Shown here piece by piece: positions 24,304-37,400 of a DNA stretch of 64,000 nt. The notes below the pieces were generated by a model that saw only the letters and a program-made list of their open reading frames with translations, ran no database searches and had not been told where the DNA came from. Origin of the DNA: Pyrocephalus nanus (taxonomy: Eukaryota; Chordata; Aves; Passeriformes; Tyrannidae); assembly GCA_038380795.1 (NCBI GenBank), contig CM076259.1:79519224-79583223 (forward strand), read 5' to 3'. The translations under genes were made by a program, and so were the position numbers. The stretch's first letter is position 1. Each line of letters starts with the position of its first letter.

Positions 24304-27300
24304 TTTAAAGAGTTCTTCTTACTTTACCAGAAATCCAGGCAACAATGTTCTTGTCTCCAATAACATAATTATTAAACTGAGATATATACCCAATTTCAAA
24401 GGCTTTATTGAGCAGGCTCCTTCTGGCTCTCAAAAAAATGTGAGTAAAAATGAAGGGCCCATAAGGTCTTTTAATCTACAAGTTATTGTAAAAAAAGAAA
24501 AGGAGACTGGAGTTTCAGTGAGGCAGCCAGTTCTGAGGGTAGGATTTTGGTAAAGTATTAACTGAGGTGATAGGCCAGAGTTCTGCAAAAGCAGAACTTA
24601 CCCAAATGGACCATCACACTGAAACTTTATGAGGAAGCCTCAAATACCAGTACCTTCATGTTGGAGATTATTAGCAGGAGATATGATATGGGAGAAAGGT
24701 GTTTAAAACACATTTACATAAATAAAATTCAAGAATAGCAGCTCTGCTTCTAGCAGCATTCATTAAAGGCTGCTGAAAATGAGTCTGTTACCACAGTAAC
24801 CAAGCTAATATTGGCTTTCCAGCTTGCAGGCATTAAATCCCTTAAATACAGGTGCAAAGGATGAATTCACAGTTTTGGAGTAGATTAATTTTCTCTGTCA
24901 AAAATGTCAGAAGTGGAAAGAAGATTCTGCAGTTTTTTATGGTAAAGACATTGTAAAGCAATTACTCAAGAAAAGAGGTGGAGAGTCTTGTGATAGTAAT
25001 GCAATTTGGTCTGGATGGAGTGTAAGCCCTAAGTACACAAACTTATTGTTTTTACTCAGAAATAATGGACATTATTTGGAGAGTTATTCTTGTGATGTTT
25101 AAGGTGTACCAGAATTCATTTCATCCCTTTTTAAGTGTAGGAATCAGAAGCAAAATATAGATTAGCTTTTTCCTCAAGTAAGCATGTGAGGTCCTGAGTA
25201 CAAAAAAGAAGTAAACCTGTCAAAACAGAGCATTCTTCCCATATTTTTTTCTCAAAGTAAAAGACTCCTCAGGCTTTGACATGCATAAAATTCCCTCTGA
25301 AGGAACTGTACTGGGCTAGCCTCTTCTGCCAAACAGGTTTTATAAATTGGTTATCTATACTTACTGGTTGCAGATATGTAATTTTTCCCTAACTTAATGA
25401 TTAGTACTGAATTCAAGAGTACTGCTAACTCTTCCCAGAAATATTTTGAAGATATACATTTTAAGAGGATTGGGTTATTTTATTTATTCATACTTTGCTC
25501 TTTTGTCTTCTGTATTAATGGCATCCTAACAAAAAATCCTTATAAACTAGAAGTATTGCAAATCATACAAAGAATACACATATTCCAAAGAAATTATGCA
25601 TTTAACACTAAGTATTTCAAAAGAGAATTGCATTCTGGAATTAAATTATTACATCCTGCATTTAAAATGGATAAATATATGCTTGTTTATATAGCATCTG
25701 ACTCTACTAACTGTATAGTTCTGAGAAATCTTTGCAAGTCTCAGAACATGAATATTTGGGAAACAGAGACAAAAGATGCTTGTCTCAGCCTCAGGGGCTG
25801 TGAATGACACCAGGATGCCCTAACCTCTCAAAGGGGCTGTGCTTGAGGTGAGGTTCGTGAGTCACTTCTTTCTCTCACCCTCAGACTGACTCAAGCATTT
25901 TTATAAAAGCATAACAGAGGTAGGCAGGTAGATGGCAAAAGACACTCTTGCACTCTGGGAACAGCTGGAGCATGCTGCTTAGGAGAATTTCCTGCCTCTT
26001 TTGGTGCATAAACTCACTCAAGGAGCTCCAGGTTGCAAGAGCCGCGCTTCAGAGTGGCCAAGATGACATTTCCCAACTCATATGTACTTTTATCAAAATT
26101 ATTTCAGATGTTTATTAACCATTAGAAATGAATAACAAAAGAATGCAAGAAGATGTAAATAACCATGCTTGCATTGCTGTGGGCATAATCAGAGATTTTC
26201 CTTAACTCAAATGATTTTAATAAATCTTTCCTCTCTGACTGTCAGAGATGATATTCCAGATTCAAGAAATCTCTGAAGCACATTAGATAGACTGTTGAAA
26301 CTTTCTTTTTTCTATGAGCAAAGAATAGAAACAACAGGTTCTTATCACTAATGTTGGTGCAATGTTCTTGTTCAGTTTTAGTAAGAGTTGGTGTCTTTGT
26401 CATTATTCTCCTGGTGTTCCTCTTCAAGATGATGGTCTTTTAAGAATCTATGGTGGTCCACAGGGAGTTTCTGAATTAACTATTAAAACTTGTTGATTAA
26501 AAGGCTATTTAGAATATCAGCCATTTAAATAACAGACATATTACTGAAGCATGTCACTCTCCTGACACATATTTCCTTTCACATATGATAGTAAGACCTT
26601 GAAGACTAAGCAGCATGACAGAGTAAAGTCACTGTTTTACAAATCAATGCAGATCAGACAGACCTTTATAAATCCTGCCAGCCTGTGTACTATAAACAGG
26701 AGTCTATAGTAATCACTTTGTGGTATAGCACCTAAACGTATATAGCATGGCTATTAAATAAAAATATTCTAAGACGCTTGATGCATGGGGAAAAGGAATG
26801 CAACAGGCTACTATTCAGTAGAAAATGCTCAAAAAAAATTGTTCTTTCTACTCTAAAGTTTTTCTCAGAAAAATTTACAGATCAGTATCCTATAAATGAA
26901 TGTGACTCAACCTGTTAAGAAGTTATATACAGTATGTTTCAATTTTAATACCTTATTTTCACTGTTATACCAGGAAACTTGTAAAGGTTTTGTGAACAGT
27001 TCACCATCTAAGCTCCCAAGGAGTATTTCAGTGTGTGGGAAAATACCAAGATTGAAGCACTCAGGGTCACTTACTGGTCAAAGTCAAACCACCACACCTC
27101 TGTGTTTGCTTCTAAATACCTGAAGGATATTTTGTATACCATTTTTCCTCCATTCATAGTCAAACCATTTGTTCCAACACAACCAAGGATGTTAAGAGTG
27201 TTCATTTGACAAAGCACATCCAAATGTCAATTCTTGCAGTTTGCAATGGAAGCTAAGTCAATATAACAGGTATTTTGGCAAAAAGAAGAAAGTCTTGAAT

Positions 27301-27873
27301 AAGTTATCACTTAAGTTATCTGGTTGATTTCATATCTAATAGGAAATGTTGACCAGAAGGCAAAACTGAAATTAAGAGCTGATTTCCATAAAATCTCTAA
27401 TAGCTACTACCAGTAAGAAAATATCAATATTATCTTACATAATCTTGAAATGTTTCAAAATTTTAAAATTTTTTCTCTTTAATTTTGAATTACAAATTGA
27501 TATCAAATATAATCAACAAGGTTCAGGCTTTCAAAAATGTTGAATAAATGCACAAGACTCCAAGTTTTTGAAAATTCTCTTTCTCTGCCCCAGGGAACTT
27601 GATATTAAACTCTGTTATTAAAGGAAAACCAGATGGAGTTATAATAATGAATTTAAGCAATGTAGAAGTACATGTTGTATTTTTAAGATGGTCTATTACA
27701 TTACAAGTTTTAATAAGGGGAACAAACTGTTGCACCATGGGACTGTTTAAAATGCAAGCACATGGGGCACTGAATCAAGGACCTTACAGAAATTCAGAAA
27801 TTCAGTCAGCAGGCAGAGTTGTCATTTCTGCATGACGTGGTATCACTGATGTTTTTGTGACAGGTCCCATTCT
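24304..27873. other. AT-rich non-coding DNA
   Basis: No gene is recognised. A 136-codon plus frame at 25397-25807 is the longest here; it has a hydrophobic patch (FYLFILCSFVFC) but is otherwise of chance-like composition, and I do not call it. A minus frame 27738-27523 (71 codons) lies just downstream of the candidate small minus frames described separately. The part 24750-24850 is free of simple repeats and could be a conserved non-coding element. Confidence 0.45.
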
Positions 27874-28041
27874 TCATAAAATTATACTCACTGACTCAAG
27901 TAAATGTTCACCCTCTGATATCTTACTCACTGCATCTGCTGTGGTGACTTGAAGGTCTGATGACAAGCTAACCTGGTTGCAGTGTTCTCTATCAACCTGT
28001 ACTAACACTGAAAGCAAACAAAAAATACTGAACCATTGCAT
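27874..28041 (-). other. Candidate small ORF, secreted-like (speculative)
   Basis: A 55-codon minus-strand frame runs from ATG (28041-28039) to TGA (27876-27874). What is visible: the start has A at -3, the first 16 residues (MQWFSIFCLLSVLVQV) form a hydrophobic signal-peptide-like segment, and the rest is polar and acidic (DREHC..., TTADAVSKISEGEHLLES). A good donor consensus, TCA|GTGAGTATA, falls after codon 50 (exon end 27892); a second donor-like GTGAGTAAG is at 27930. Inside the frame there is also an acceptor-like TTTGCTTTCAG ending at 28008, which would give an internal exon of 116 bases instead. The frame could be a first coding exon of a secreted protein, a decayed exon, or chance; 55 codons is not unusual by chance. 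No family is recognised. Confidence 0.2.
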
Positions 28042-28112
28042 TTTCCAGCTCTTTTAAATGCGTCATCAGTATCAGATTTATTTAACACTGTGACTGACTG
28101 AGAAGTTTGAGG

Positions 28113-28274
28113 TCAACTCTTTCTAACATCTTTAGTATAAATTACCAAATCTGTAGGTAGAAAAATACTCCTAGTTTTTAGCTGATGTTTAACTTCCCCT
28201 CTGATTTCTTCTTTAATAGGTGATGTGTCACTGATGCTCTGACATTTTCCCAGCTGTCCTTTAAGAAAAACAAT
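28113..28274 (-). other. Protein-like open frame, possibly decayed exon (speculative)
   Basis: A minus-strand open frame of 53 codons lies 70 bases upstream of the previous candidate. Composition is balanced and protein-like (KCQSISDTSPIKEEIRGEV, then LPTDLVIYTKDV) and it is preceded by TTTTTCTTAAAG, a weak acceptor. There is no usable ATG within it, so if real it would be an internal exon or pseudogene piece. I recognise no family. The region just upstream (about 28350-28275) is open in a different frame (GISLNHEVIKHDGEKTEV), which would need a frameshift to join; this favours a decayed copy or chance over a live gene. Confidence 0.15.
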
Positions 28275-30991
28275 TCATTACTTCTGTCTTTTCTCCATCA
28301 TGCTTGATAACTTCATGATTCAAACTGATACCAGTGCAGAAATTCTGATATGTCAGAGCTCAGATGTTTACTGAACTACTTGCCATGGACATAATCTTTG
28401 CTGGGGTGTCTTACAGTGTCTAACTGCTTCAGTCACTCACTCTTTCCTTTCTAAATTAATATATTCTCATGATTTATTATTCCTTAAGAGTCTGGGTAAT
28501 GTCAGTCACATCAGCTGTCACTTGTACATAGACTATATTCTATTAAATTAATGGAATGTATACTAAAAACACTGCATATAAATAAGCACTTTAAATTTCA
28601 GAACTTGTAGGAAAATAAAACAGTCTTTCATCACTTCAGTGCAATTATGATCTTTAAAAATCTAAACCTTAAATATTCTGAAAGATTTGAGAGGTATATG
28701 CTGGTTTAACATTTGTAAGATAAATAAATAGTCTGAGCCAGACACTAATTTCTGGCTCTCTCAATTTTATCATTTCAGAAATATTCACATAATATATTAA
28801 CATAGGACAAAGAACTCAATCTAAGAATTTTGCAAGACAGCAAAGGGTCCCAGCACTGCTTCAAATAAAGGTGGTATATTCTTGGTATGAAGAAATAATA
28901 TTAACATTTGAGTAAGAAAACTTTTGTTTACCAACAATCCCCAAACATGGGTTTAGTTTATTTTCCTGTTTCCTTTATCTGCCTCCAAAAACCCTGCTTG
29001 TTTTCAAGGCTTCCTGCAATGTTTCTCCATTATTATAATTTCCTTTAGCTTCGCCAGTCATATAGTGTCAAGGCACACAATGGCATATAGTCTGCATCCA
29101 TTACAAAAGCAACTCCATTTTCCTCATCACCTTCACGCTGGCTTTAATTTCTGGTAACATGATAATTTATCAATTCCTTTTTGATGTTGTAGAGAATGTT
29201 GTTGTATCTTGGAATTACTTCCTTACTCTACAGAAAGTTTTAAAATCTTATTTGTTTTTAAAGTAAAACCTGCATTGACATTCTCTAGCTAAACTAGTTA
29301 ATCAGTTGGACTCCCAGCAGGGAGGAAATTTTTTTTTATTTTTTTTCCCTTTTCTGGGAGGGAGGGTCAAAAGATTAAATAAATATACAACATTAAAGGA
29401 AAACAGGAAAATGTAAGAATTAAAAAAAAATAAAATGATACAATATAAAAATATTTTCATTTTTATAAAAATAAGAAACTTACTTCCCTCAAGGGACTGT
29501 CACTGAACCGAGCTAAAATCAGCCAGGAGGATAGCAGCACACAGCCCACAAGAGCTACACCCTCCAAAGCTCATGTCATATTTTCCTAACCTCCTCCTTC
29601 CCATTGAAAAGTGTGTGCCAATCATCATTCATGCATATTCAGACCCAGCTGAAGTTAGCAGTTCCCCGATTTCAAGACGTGAGATAAAAGAAGTGAGAAA
29701 ACCCACAGACTGCTGCTCAAGCCATAATCTGTAAGTGGCTTGAGACAAGCTGCAGCCCAGAGGAGAAAGATGCTCTCTAAACAGGCTAATTTGGTCAGGC
29801 AAAGTCTTCTTCTGGAAGCATCAAAATGACCTTTATACCTTCACATCTATTATTTAATTGTACAGTCCTTTAAAAGGAAAGTAATACTGGATTAACTTGG
29901 AACAATTTCTTTACGGGTTATCCATCTAAAATTGTGGCAGAAGTTAAGCAGAAATATCGGCTCTGGGTTTGCTTGATTTCTTTTTGTTTTAAAGTAACTA
30001 CGAACTTCAACTAAGTTCCACTACTGCAACATTATAGTCAAATCGCCACAGCACTTCACACATTTGCGTTATACTTTTAATGCACAGAGAATATCCTTCC
30101 TTTAAAAAAAAATTCATAGAAGCTTCAACAAATTGATTTTGGTTGTTCAGTAAGGCAAAATGAATATTCAAATCTGGTTCCTCAATGAGACCCCACAAAT
30201 AGTCTTATCAGAGATAAATATTGCAATACAATTTTTCTGTCATTTGAAATGGCACAGGATCCAGCAGAGTACTTTCCACTTCCCTACGTAGCTTTTGGTT
30301 GAAGAGACTGGCAGTGCTTTCCTTCTCCCATCATTCTAGACAAATCTCTAGTTTCTACATATTCCCAAAGAAAATATTTTTCAGTGAGATAGGGATTAAA
30401 TAGCAGAGATTGCTGATTGTTCAATAAAAAAAAACCCCAAGTAGGCTATATGGCTGCTTTATACCCACCAAATAGCAGGAACAAGTAAGAGAGGTAACCT
30501 AGAGGTGTTCTGATCAGTCCAAGTTGGAGGTGTTTGTTTTTCACCCTAATGAGAAAAGAAAAAACAACAGGGCTGCAGGAAGCTCTGCCCAGATGGTACC
30601 AACTCCCTTCTTGCTGCAGCCTTCCATGTGGGGTACTCATATATTCATTATCTCAACATCCCCGAAATGCTGCTGTGGGTGTAGTAAAGCATCTTCCGAC
30701 AACACGTCTGACTGAAATAGGTATTCTCTTTAATAGAGGTTCATCACCAAGACCAAGGGTGATTTTTTTTTTTTTTTACATGTGAGAAAAGCACAATTAA
30801 AGCCAGCGTCTTTGTAGGAAATTCAGTGCTGCTATTCTCACTGAGCTGGTCGGCATCTGTGGCAGACAGAAATGAAGGCAATAAAGGCTCTCTAAAACTG
30901 TGATGTGGTAAAATTTTAGCTGTGCTCTGATCTGTTTGTTATATGTCTCTCTTTACCCTGATGAGACCCTGTAAGTAAAAGAAACCTTGTT

Positions 30992-31004
30992 GGGGGGGGG
31001 GGGG
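30992..31004 (+). repeat. Poly-G tract (G13)
   Basis: A run of 13 G preceded by T and followed by AAG. Long G homopolymers are rare in AT-rich DNA and may be length-polymorphic. Confidence 0.9.
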
Positions 31005-31516
31005 AAGTTGCAATGCTTCACTGAAAACAATCTTCATTAATTTAGTTCTAGCACCAGAGCACGGTGATTTGTTAATTTAGACTTCTGCAGTTCCGCTAAA
31101 CTTAGTAAGTGATGTCATCAAGCCCAGAAGCAACTCTAGAAATACACAATTTCTTCTCAGAGAATGAAATCATCTGAAGGACACAGGCAGAGCTGGATGA
31201 AAAATACCAAAAATCACAAAAAATGTTATGGAAGTTTTTTCCTTCAACTTTTTAGAGTCTGACATCTTGTGAAAAAGGAACAACAACTGCCTCAACGTCC
31301 TCTCCACTAAAAGCACGAGCCAGAAAGGCACTGTATCAGTGTATAAGTAACACAGACACATGTGCCTAAGTTTCTCACATTTCAAAGAAATAATCTAAAC
31401 TCTGAAGTACCACTTATTCCAAGACATATCTGTCTCATTTTAAAACCAAAATTAGGTTCTAGAAAACCCTGTCAAAAAGAACATTTGAAGACATGCTTGA
31501 TTTTGATAAAATTAGA

Positions 31517-31537
31517 TTTTTTTTTTTTTTTTTTTTT
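31517..31537 (+). repeat. Poly-T tract (T21)
   Basis: Uninterrupted T21. The frame crossing it (31362-31607 plus) is spurious. A minus-strand poly-A tail of a retrocopy is possible, but no body is recognised. Confidence 0.9.
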
Positions 31538-34424
31538 GTCAGAGGAAAGTGAGATATTGGAGCAAGAGCTAGTTAGAAATAATTTCTACCTTGAATACTT
31601 GATATGAATACAAGCACAAGGACAAATTTCTGGGATTTAAACAGCAAGAATGTAGCAGAACTTGGCTACTTTTAAATAAAACTGCAGCACCACAGCAATC
31701 TGTGCTCAGGCAAACTGGCTTCTCTAGGTCTCTGATCAGGATAGCCGAGAATCAGTGCAAATTTTATTCAGAAAAAAATAAAAGGAAAAGGAAAAAAAAA
31801 AAAGCAGCTCAAAAGTTGGTGTGTACCCTCTGGTTTCTGTAGCAATAATCTCTAGGGATTATACTTCACCTCCACCTCACTGAAGGCTCCCAAAGTTAAC
31901 ATCACGCAGTAAACCTCTCTGAAGTAGTACTGACATGCTGAATTACTTAAACAAGAAATTCTTCATAATAAGATGTTTTCAAAAGCAGAAGAAAATTATT
32001 TTGCTGCAGCTCTGTTGTATAGCTAAGAAGTCAGAAAATGAAAGCTTCCTCCAAACATGCTGTAGGTGATATGAGCACTGGGGGCTGTAGTAGGAGGTGA
32101 ATATCTGAATTCTCCCCTCAGAAAATGATTTCACACTTTTTGAAGGAAGAATATATGGGGAGGGGGGGTGGGGCAGAGCCAGGAAACTCTCTCTTCTGGT
32201 CTTGCTGAACTTAGAGTTTACTCTCCTTAGGTAGTTTCTGCTCACTAATATCCTTGAGGTTTTCTGCTCCAATCCCATTAAATTAGAAGCGAAAGGTAAC
32301 GAGGCAGAAGGAAGAGTCCAGTGATACTGACCCTACTGGTGCAATGCCTAATGAACATGAAAATAAGTATGCCACATATTGATTCATATCGATGCCACCA
32401 ACCCTATTCCCCTTCTCAAATCTCCTCTCTGGTCTCCTCGTCCTTGCCTCGCCTCTAAAGCATGGCTGCTGAAACAGCTCTCAGCTTGGTAGTTGAAGCC
32501 CAGGGGAGCAGTAGCAGCTGGAGTGTAACCTCTGCTGCTGGGACAGCAGCAGATGGGGCCACCTGATCTGAGTCTTGGTATGGAAAGTGTAAGGAAGAAG
32601 TCTTTCTGCACTGTTAAGCCACCCTCTAATGCATGCAGTCAAGCAAGAGACTCTACCAGTCACCCACTTCACTGGGATGCGGTACGATTTTTGGCATGAT
32701 TTCTTTTTCATGCTTAATGTTGCTTTTTTTCCCTGAAGAGCAATAACTCATCAAAGTGGGATGCACTATTACATACAACTCTGCATCCTATCCAAAGAGG
32801 GATGGTGTAGAAATACTGCAAGCCACAAAATTACACAAGAGAAAATCTGGTTCTGAGTTTCAGATTCGGTATCTCCCTGTGCAGCTTGGCATCTGCCATC
32901 AGTATAATATTTTTCTTTCTAAATCAGAACATATGCCTCTTCATGCATGAGACAAGACTGGACAATGAATGTCATCATCTGTATCTTTGTTAACCCATTT
33001 TCGGGAATCTAGGGTCCTTTGACGGTTGAATTTAGAAAGACAACTAGTTTTTCCATGTGCTAAACCAAGATAATCTCCTGTGTTTTGTTTCTTCTGGCAT
33101 ATTATGCAAATAATATAATTTATTTGAGCCATTTGCAACATTAAACATGGAATTGATCAGACAGCACGCACAACCAAACTGCACAACCATATGAGAATGA
33201 GATTGTTTCCAAAGATAGTTACATTAAGCTTACATTTGCAGAATAAATAATTCAATCCTCATGCTTCACATTTAAATATTTATACAAATACACTGCTTGT
33301 CACAATTAGTTTGATTAAAATGTTAAGAAAAAGGAACTGCGCTAGAAATGAGACTTTATTCAGGAGGAGAAGCTATTCATGTTGAAGTAAAAGATGTGAA
33401 ATTAGAGAAACAGCAGAAGGTGAAGAAGCAATCCTCCAAATCCACACAAAGATCTGACCCCCAGTTCAGTCATGGAAGGTTTTCTACCACTTTTTTCTTT
33501 CTTTTTAGCAAAAAAAGACCTTGAGCTTATTTTCCTCTCTGTCTCATGGAATCATGAGATATGTTTACCTCTTTCTCCCATGAAAAGTCTTACTGTTAGA
33601 CTGAAAACACTGTGTAGTTTACAGACTATTTTCTGCACCATTTTCTTTTACAACATGATCAGGAAAAATTATTTGCTTCCACAGAACACTCACCACAGAT
33701 CCTTGAAGCAGGAAGGGAAGCATTAAAGGAAAACCTTTTCCCTTTAGTCTTGAGGGCATTTTTCAGGGAATTTCAAAAATCCTTCAAAATAGCCTCAGAG
33801 AAAAGCCTGGATATGCAAGCCTGTTTATAGATCAAGAATAGGAATTATTTCTAATCTATGTGAGGTCTGGTGCTACAAAGTTTAGAGGGACTGACTGACA
33901 TTCCCTCTCTTAGAGGAAGAAATCAACTTATCCCATCTCACTGGCACTAATTCTAGTGTGACTAAGACTAACCCAGAGCTTCCCACATGACATTTTGTAG
34001 TTCTACTAGGAATTCAAGATCGGACTGTATGTGCAATATTGCAGAGCTGCAGCAAAGGGACATGAAAAGGCATGTGGGTCACCTTGATCCGAGACAATTT
34101 ATTCTGTGTTTTTCAGTAATCAAAGGAAAAAAAGGATGACAGGTCTACTCGATCACTGACCAAGTTCAAGGTGCAAGATCATATAAGAGCATAATGTACG
34201 AGCATTTACTGCACAAAACAATCAGCTGGTGGGAGGCATTCTTCAGGACAAGCCAGACTGCCAAACCAGCCTCTGATTCAAGCTCATGAGGGATCTGCCT
34301 TTGCATCAAAAGGCAGTGAATAGAGATTTTGTCCAGAGGGCAAATAAAAAATTCCCTTTTTTTCTATCTAGCTATTTTGATATAATTTCTGGAATAAACC
34401 TATGGGAGAGGGAGCCAGATTAGG

Positions 34425-34462
34425 AATGCTGCAAAAATTCACAAATGCTGCAAAAATTCACA
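34425..34462 (+). repeat. Perfect 19-bp tandem duplication
   Basis: AATGCTGCAAAAATTCACA occurs twice in direct succession (34425-34443 and 34444-34462) with no mismatch, followed by AACG. Perfect identity suggests a young duplication. Confidence 0.95.
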
Positions 34463-37400
34463 AACGCCTGTTGTACCTTCAGTGGTGATTGGTGGTGCAA
34501 GAACATGAAGAGTGGGAAGGAAAGTGTGGGATGCTGCCTTTAACTGCCAAGAACCTGCCAAGGAGATTTGTTTATTTTTTGATTCAATGAAAACAAAGAA
34601 TTAGTTGTTGTATCTATGAAGTAAGTTGAATGTAAGTGGAATTTGCCTTTTTTTATAATATACTGGTTGACATGTTTCCTCATATTCCATTTTCTCTTAC
34701 CTTCCCCCCTCAAGTAAAAAATTTCTTCTTTTTTATTTTTCTGAGAATGAATACATTAATTTGATTTAAATGAAAGTGAGACCAAGAATACATTCAAAGA
34801 GTTGATGTTTTAGTTCCCCAGTACCAAAAATGAGAACACGCAGCTTTGGGAAAAGCACTTTACCGTTTGGATGTAGTTTAGAAGAGCTCTAGCAAGCCTG
34901 AACCTGGTCACCTTTATTGTTGGCATCTGGAAGAAGGTTAAGTGTCATACACCCAAATGAATCCATAACCAAGGAGACAACTATCACACTCACAAAATAA
35001 AAATAATAATAAATAGGTTTGACTATTTCTCCAAAGGTTGTCAAGAAGGAGAGAAAAAGGTGGATACTGTGTAAAATTCCTGCTCCCCTACTATGCAGGC
35101 AAAAGTCAGGTGTGCAACTGCAGTCCTTGAGAAATAAAATCAGCTAAATTCATACAAGGAATTGATGTAGAGCTTTTATTACTGATTAAAAACTGCCACC
35201 ACGCCACAGATCTGCTCTTCCATAGTAAAGAAAACAAAAAAAAAAAAAAAAGAAGGGAGAGGTATCATAGTTTTTGCTTCTGTGGACAAGTGGAGGGGAA
35301 AGTTAGTACACATTATATGGGTATTTAGCAATGTGACTTTTTCAGGAAATAGATTACTAGAACCCTTGTCTTTCTTTCTTTTTATATGTCACCAAAACAG
35401 AGCAAAGAGCAACATTTCTGTGTCAGAGAGGGCAGCCACCTGGAACTTTATTATTATATTTATTACTACCTAGAGAAACTTCCTCCCCAGTAGTCCTCAA
35501 TTCTGGCAACCTGCTGAGAGAAAGAAAAGTAGAGTGCTTTAGCTGTTTGCTGTACCTGCCAACATGTTCCTGACATTTTACAGTGGCTGGGGAAAGGTTT
35601 CATTTTCACATTGATCATGTAGCAACTCAGTAAAGACAAACTCCCATAAAAAAAATCCCATTGTAAAAAGACTATTACAAACCAGGACTTATTGTAGGAC
35701 CTGTGTGTTGATGTAGTTCATGCTTATTTTTTTTTCTTGACTGTTAGTAATTTAATGAAGCAGTTGTAGCAGAGAACACTTTACTCCAGTTTAAACTGAA
35801 CCTGTCACTGAAAGAAACAGTCCCACCAGGTGGTTTGTAACCTGAAGAAACTCTCCAGCTCTGTTTACTACTTAAGGATTTTTGCCAGTGCAAGGCTCTG
35901 GCTGGCAGATGTGGTAACAAGGGGCAAGGGGTGGACCATGCACTGGACTTTTCTTTTAGGAGTAGAGCTGATATTAAACATTCAGGAAACTATGACCAAA
36001 TATTTGGGGTATGGGAGAGGTTTGCAATTCTTTTCCATCCCTTCCAATACAGACCAGGACAAGACATAAAACCTCTATTTCTCCCAAATATTACACATGT
36101 TTGCAATGTCTCATAAGATTTAAAGTTCCAAAAACATACAGGTTAGCTGGCACTGTTAAGTATTAGCTTTAAGAAGTTATTCTTCAAAGAACAATGCAGT
36201 AGTGGAATCTGAGAGGTAGTCCTTCCCTTATCTCTCCACTAACTCTGGTTTTTCCTTTATTTTGGTACTTAGCCATGATCATGCCACTTCCCAACAGCCA
36301 TGCAATCAAAGCATATTTCATTCCATCAGTAATGCAATAAATCATTTAGAAAAACATTGTTCACTGTCAGCTGAGTCTGACTCAGAAATGTCCAGAGGTT
36401 GTAGAAGAAACCGAACTTTTAATCATATTACTAATTGCTCTAATTTCACACTGACTCTCTAGTCATTATCCCTTGAATATGAGGTTTCAGAAAAAATAAG
36501 CTAAAAGAAAATCCATTATAAAACAGGAGAGAAGGATAATGTTAATCAACATTCCTTTGTCTGTAGCAAAGAAGAAAAAGCAATTTCAGTGACAATATAT
36601 TTTTCAATTTTGTTCTCAGAGTGTCTGTAGATCTACCGTATAAATAACTAGATCTTATCATCGTATTATAGATGCAATAGGTATTTTACTACATACCCTC
36701 AATATCACATGCACAAACTTGCTAAGTATAAGAAGTATTTGCTTGCTCGTAGATAGGCTATTTTGATTAAAATACTTGCATTAAAACAAGTGAAAGCAAA
36801 ATAAGAATCTATTCTCTTTTGAGATTGAACTAAAGTGAAATAGAAAGTTGACAATGTTTAAAAAACCAACGTATAAACAAATAAAGACCTGTTTTCTTAA
36901 AGATGTGAATGGGCATGTTTCCTTTTGACATTATGAGAAAGAAGAGCATCTGGTAATCACACCTCAGAGAGAGCAGTGTACCTCATACCTCAGTTCAGTA
37001 CCCACATGGTTAAGGTGTCTGACTTACTGCATTTGGACAGCACAACTTTTTGTTTTGCGTCCCAAATAAAGTTTATCTCCAATGCTTCTAACCAAGAAGC
37101 AGCTTTCTTCACGCTGCAGTGAAAGAACTTAATTACTTTGTGATAAAATAAAATAGGTCTAATTACTCACTGAGACCTTTTCCCTTGTTCATTCAGTTGG
37201 CCTTGGATCACCTTTATTAGATTCAATTACATTTTCTCAGGCGGAAACCGTAACCCATTTATGGTGGATGTTGGCAGATTTAATATACATACTTCCCAGT
37301 ATTTTAAAGACACTGTTTGGGAGAGGGAAAGTCTGCAGGAAAAAGCCTATTGATTAGAAAGGTCCATTAGTTACTACAAATATAGGGGTTTTAACCAGCT

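Larger units (their letters stand above)
28275..34424. other. Non-coding DNA, no gene recognised
   Basis: No gene or dispersed repeat is recognised. It contains G13 at 30992-31004 and T21 at 31517-31537. The part 29500-29830 is relatively complex sequence without low-complexity runs. The part 32380-32680 is GC-richer with a few short frames on the minus strand that show no domain. Confidence 0.5.

Noticed and set aside
24173..24553. 126-codon plus-strand frame
   Set aside because: Its first half is a by-product of the G/T-only tract and its second half has no similarity to anything I recognise.
25397..25807. 136-codon plus-strand open frame
   Set aside because: No domain or family resemblance, chance-like composition in AT-rich DNA, and no supporting splice or promoter context.
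33540..33560. TCATGGAATCATGAGA, reminiscent of a reversed CR1 end
   Set aside because: No further CR1 blocks follow; also a short palindrome by chance.
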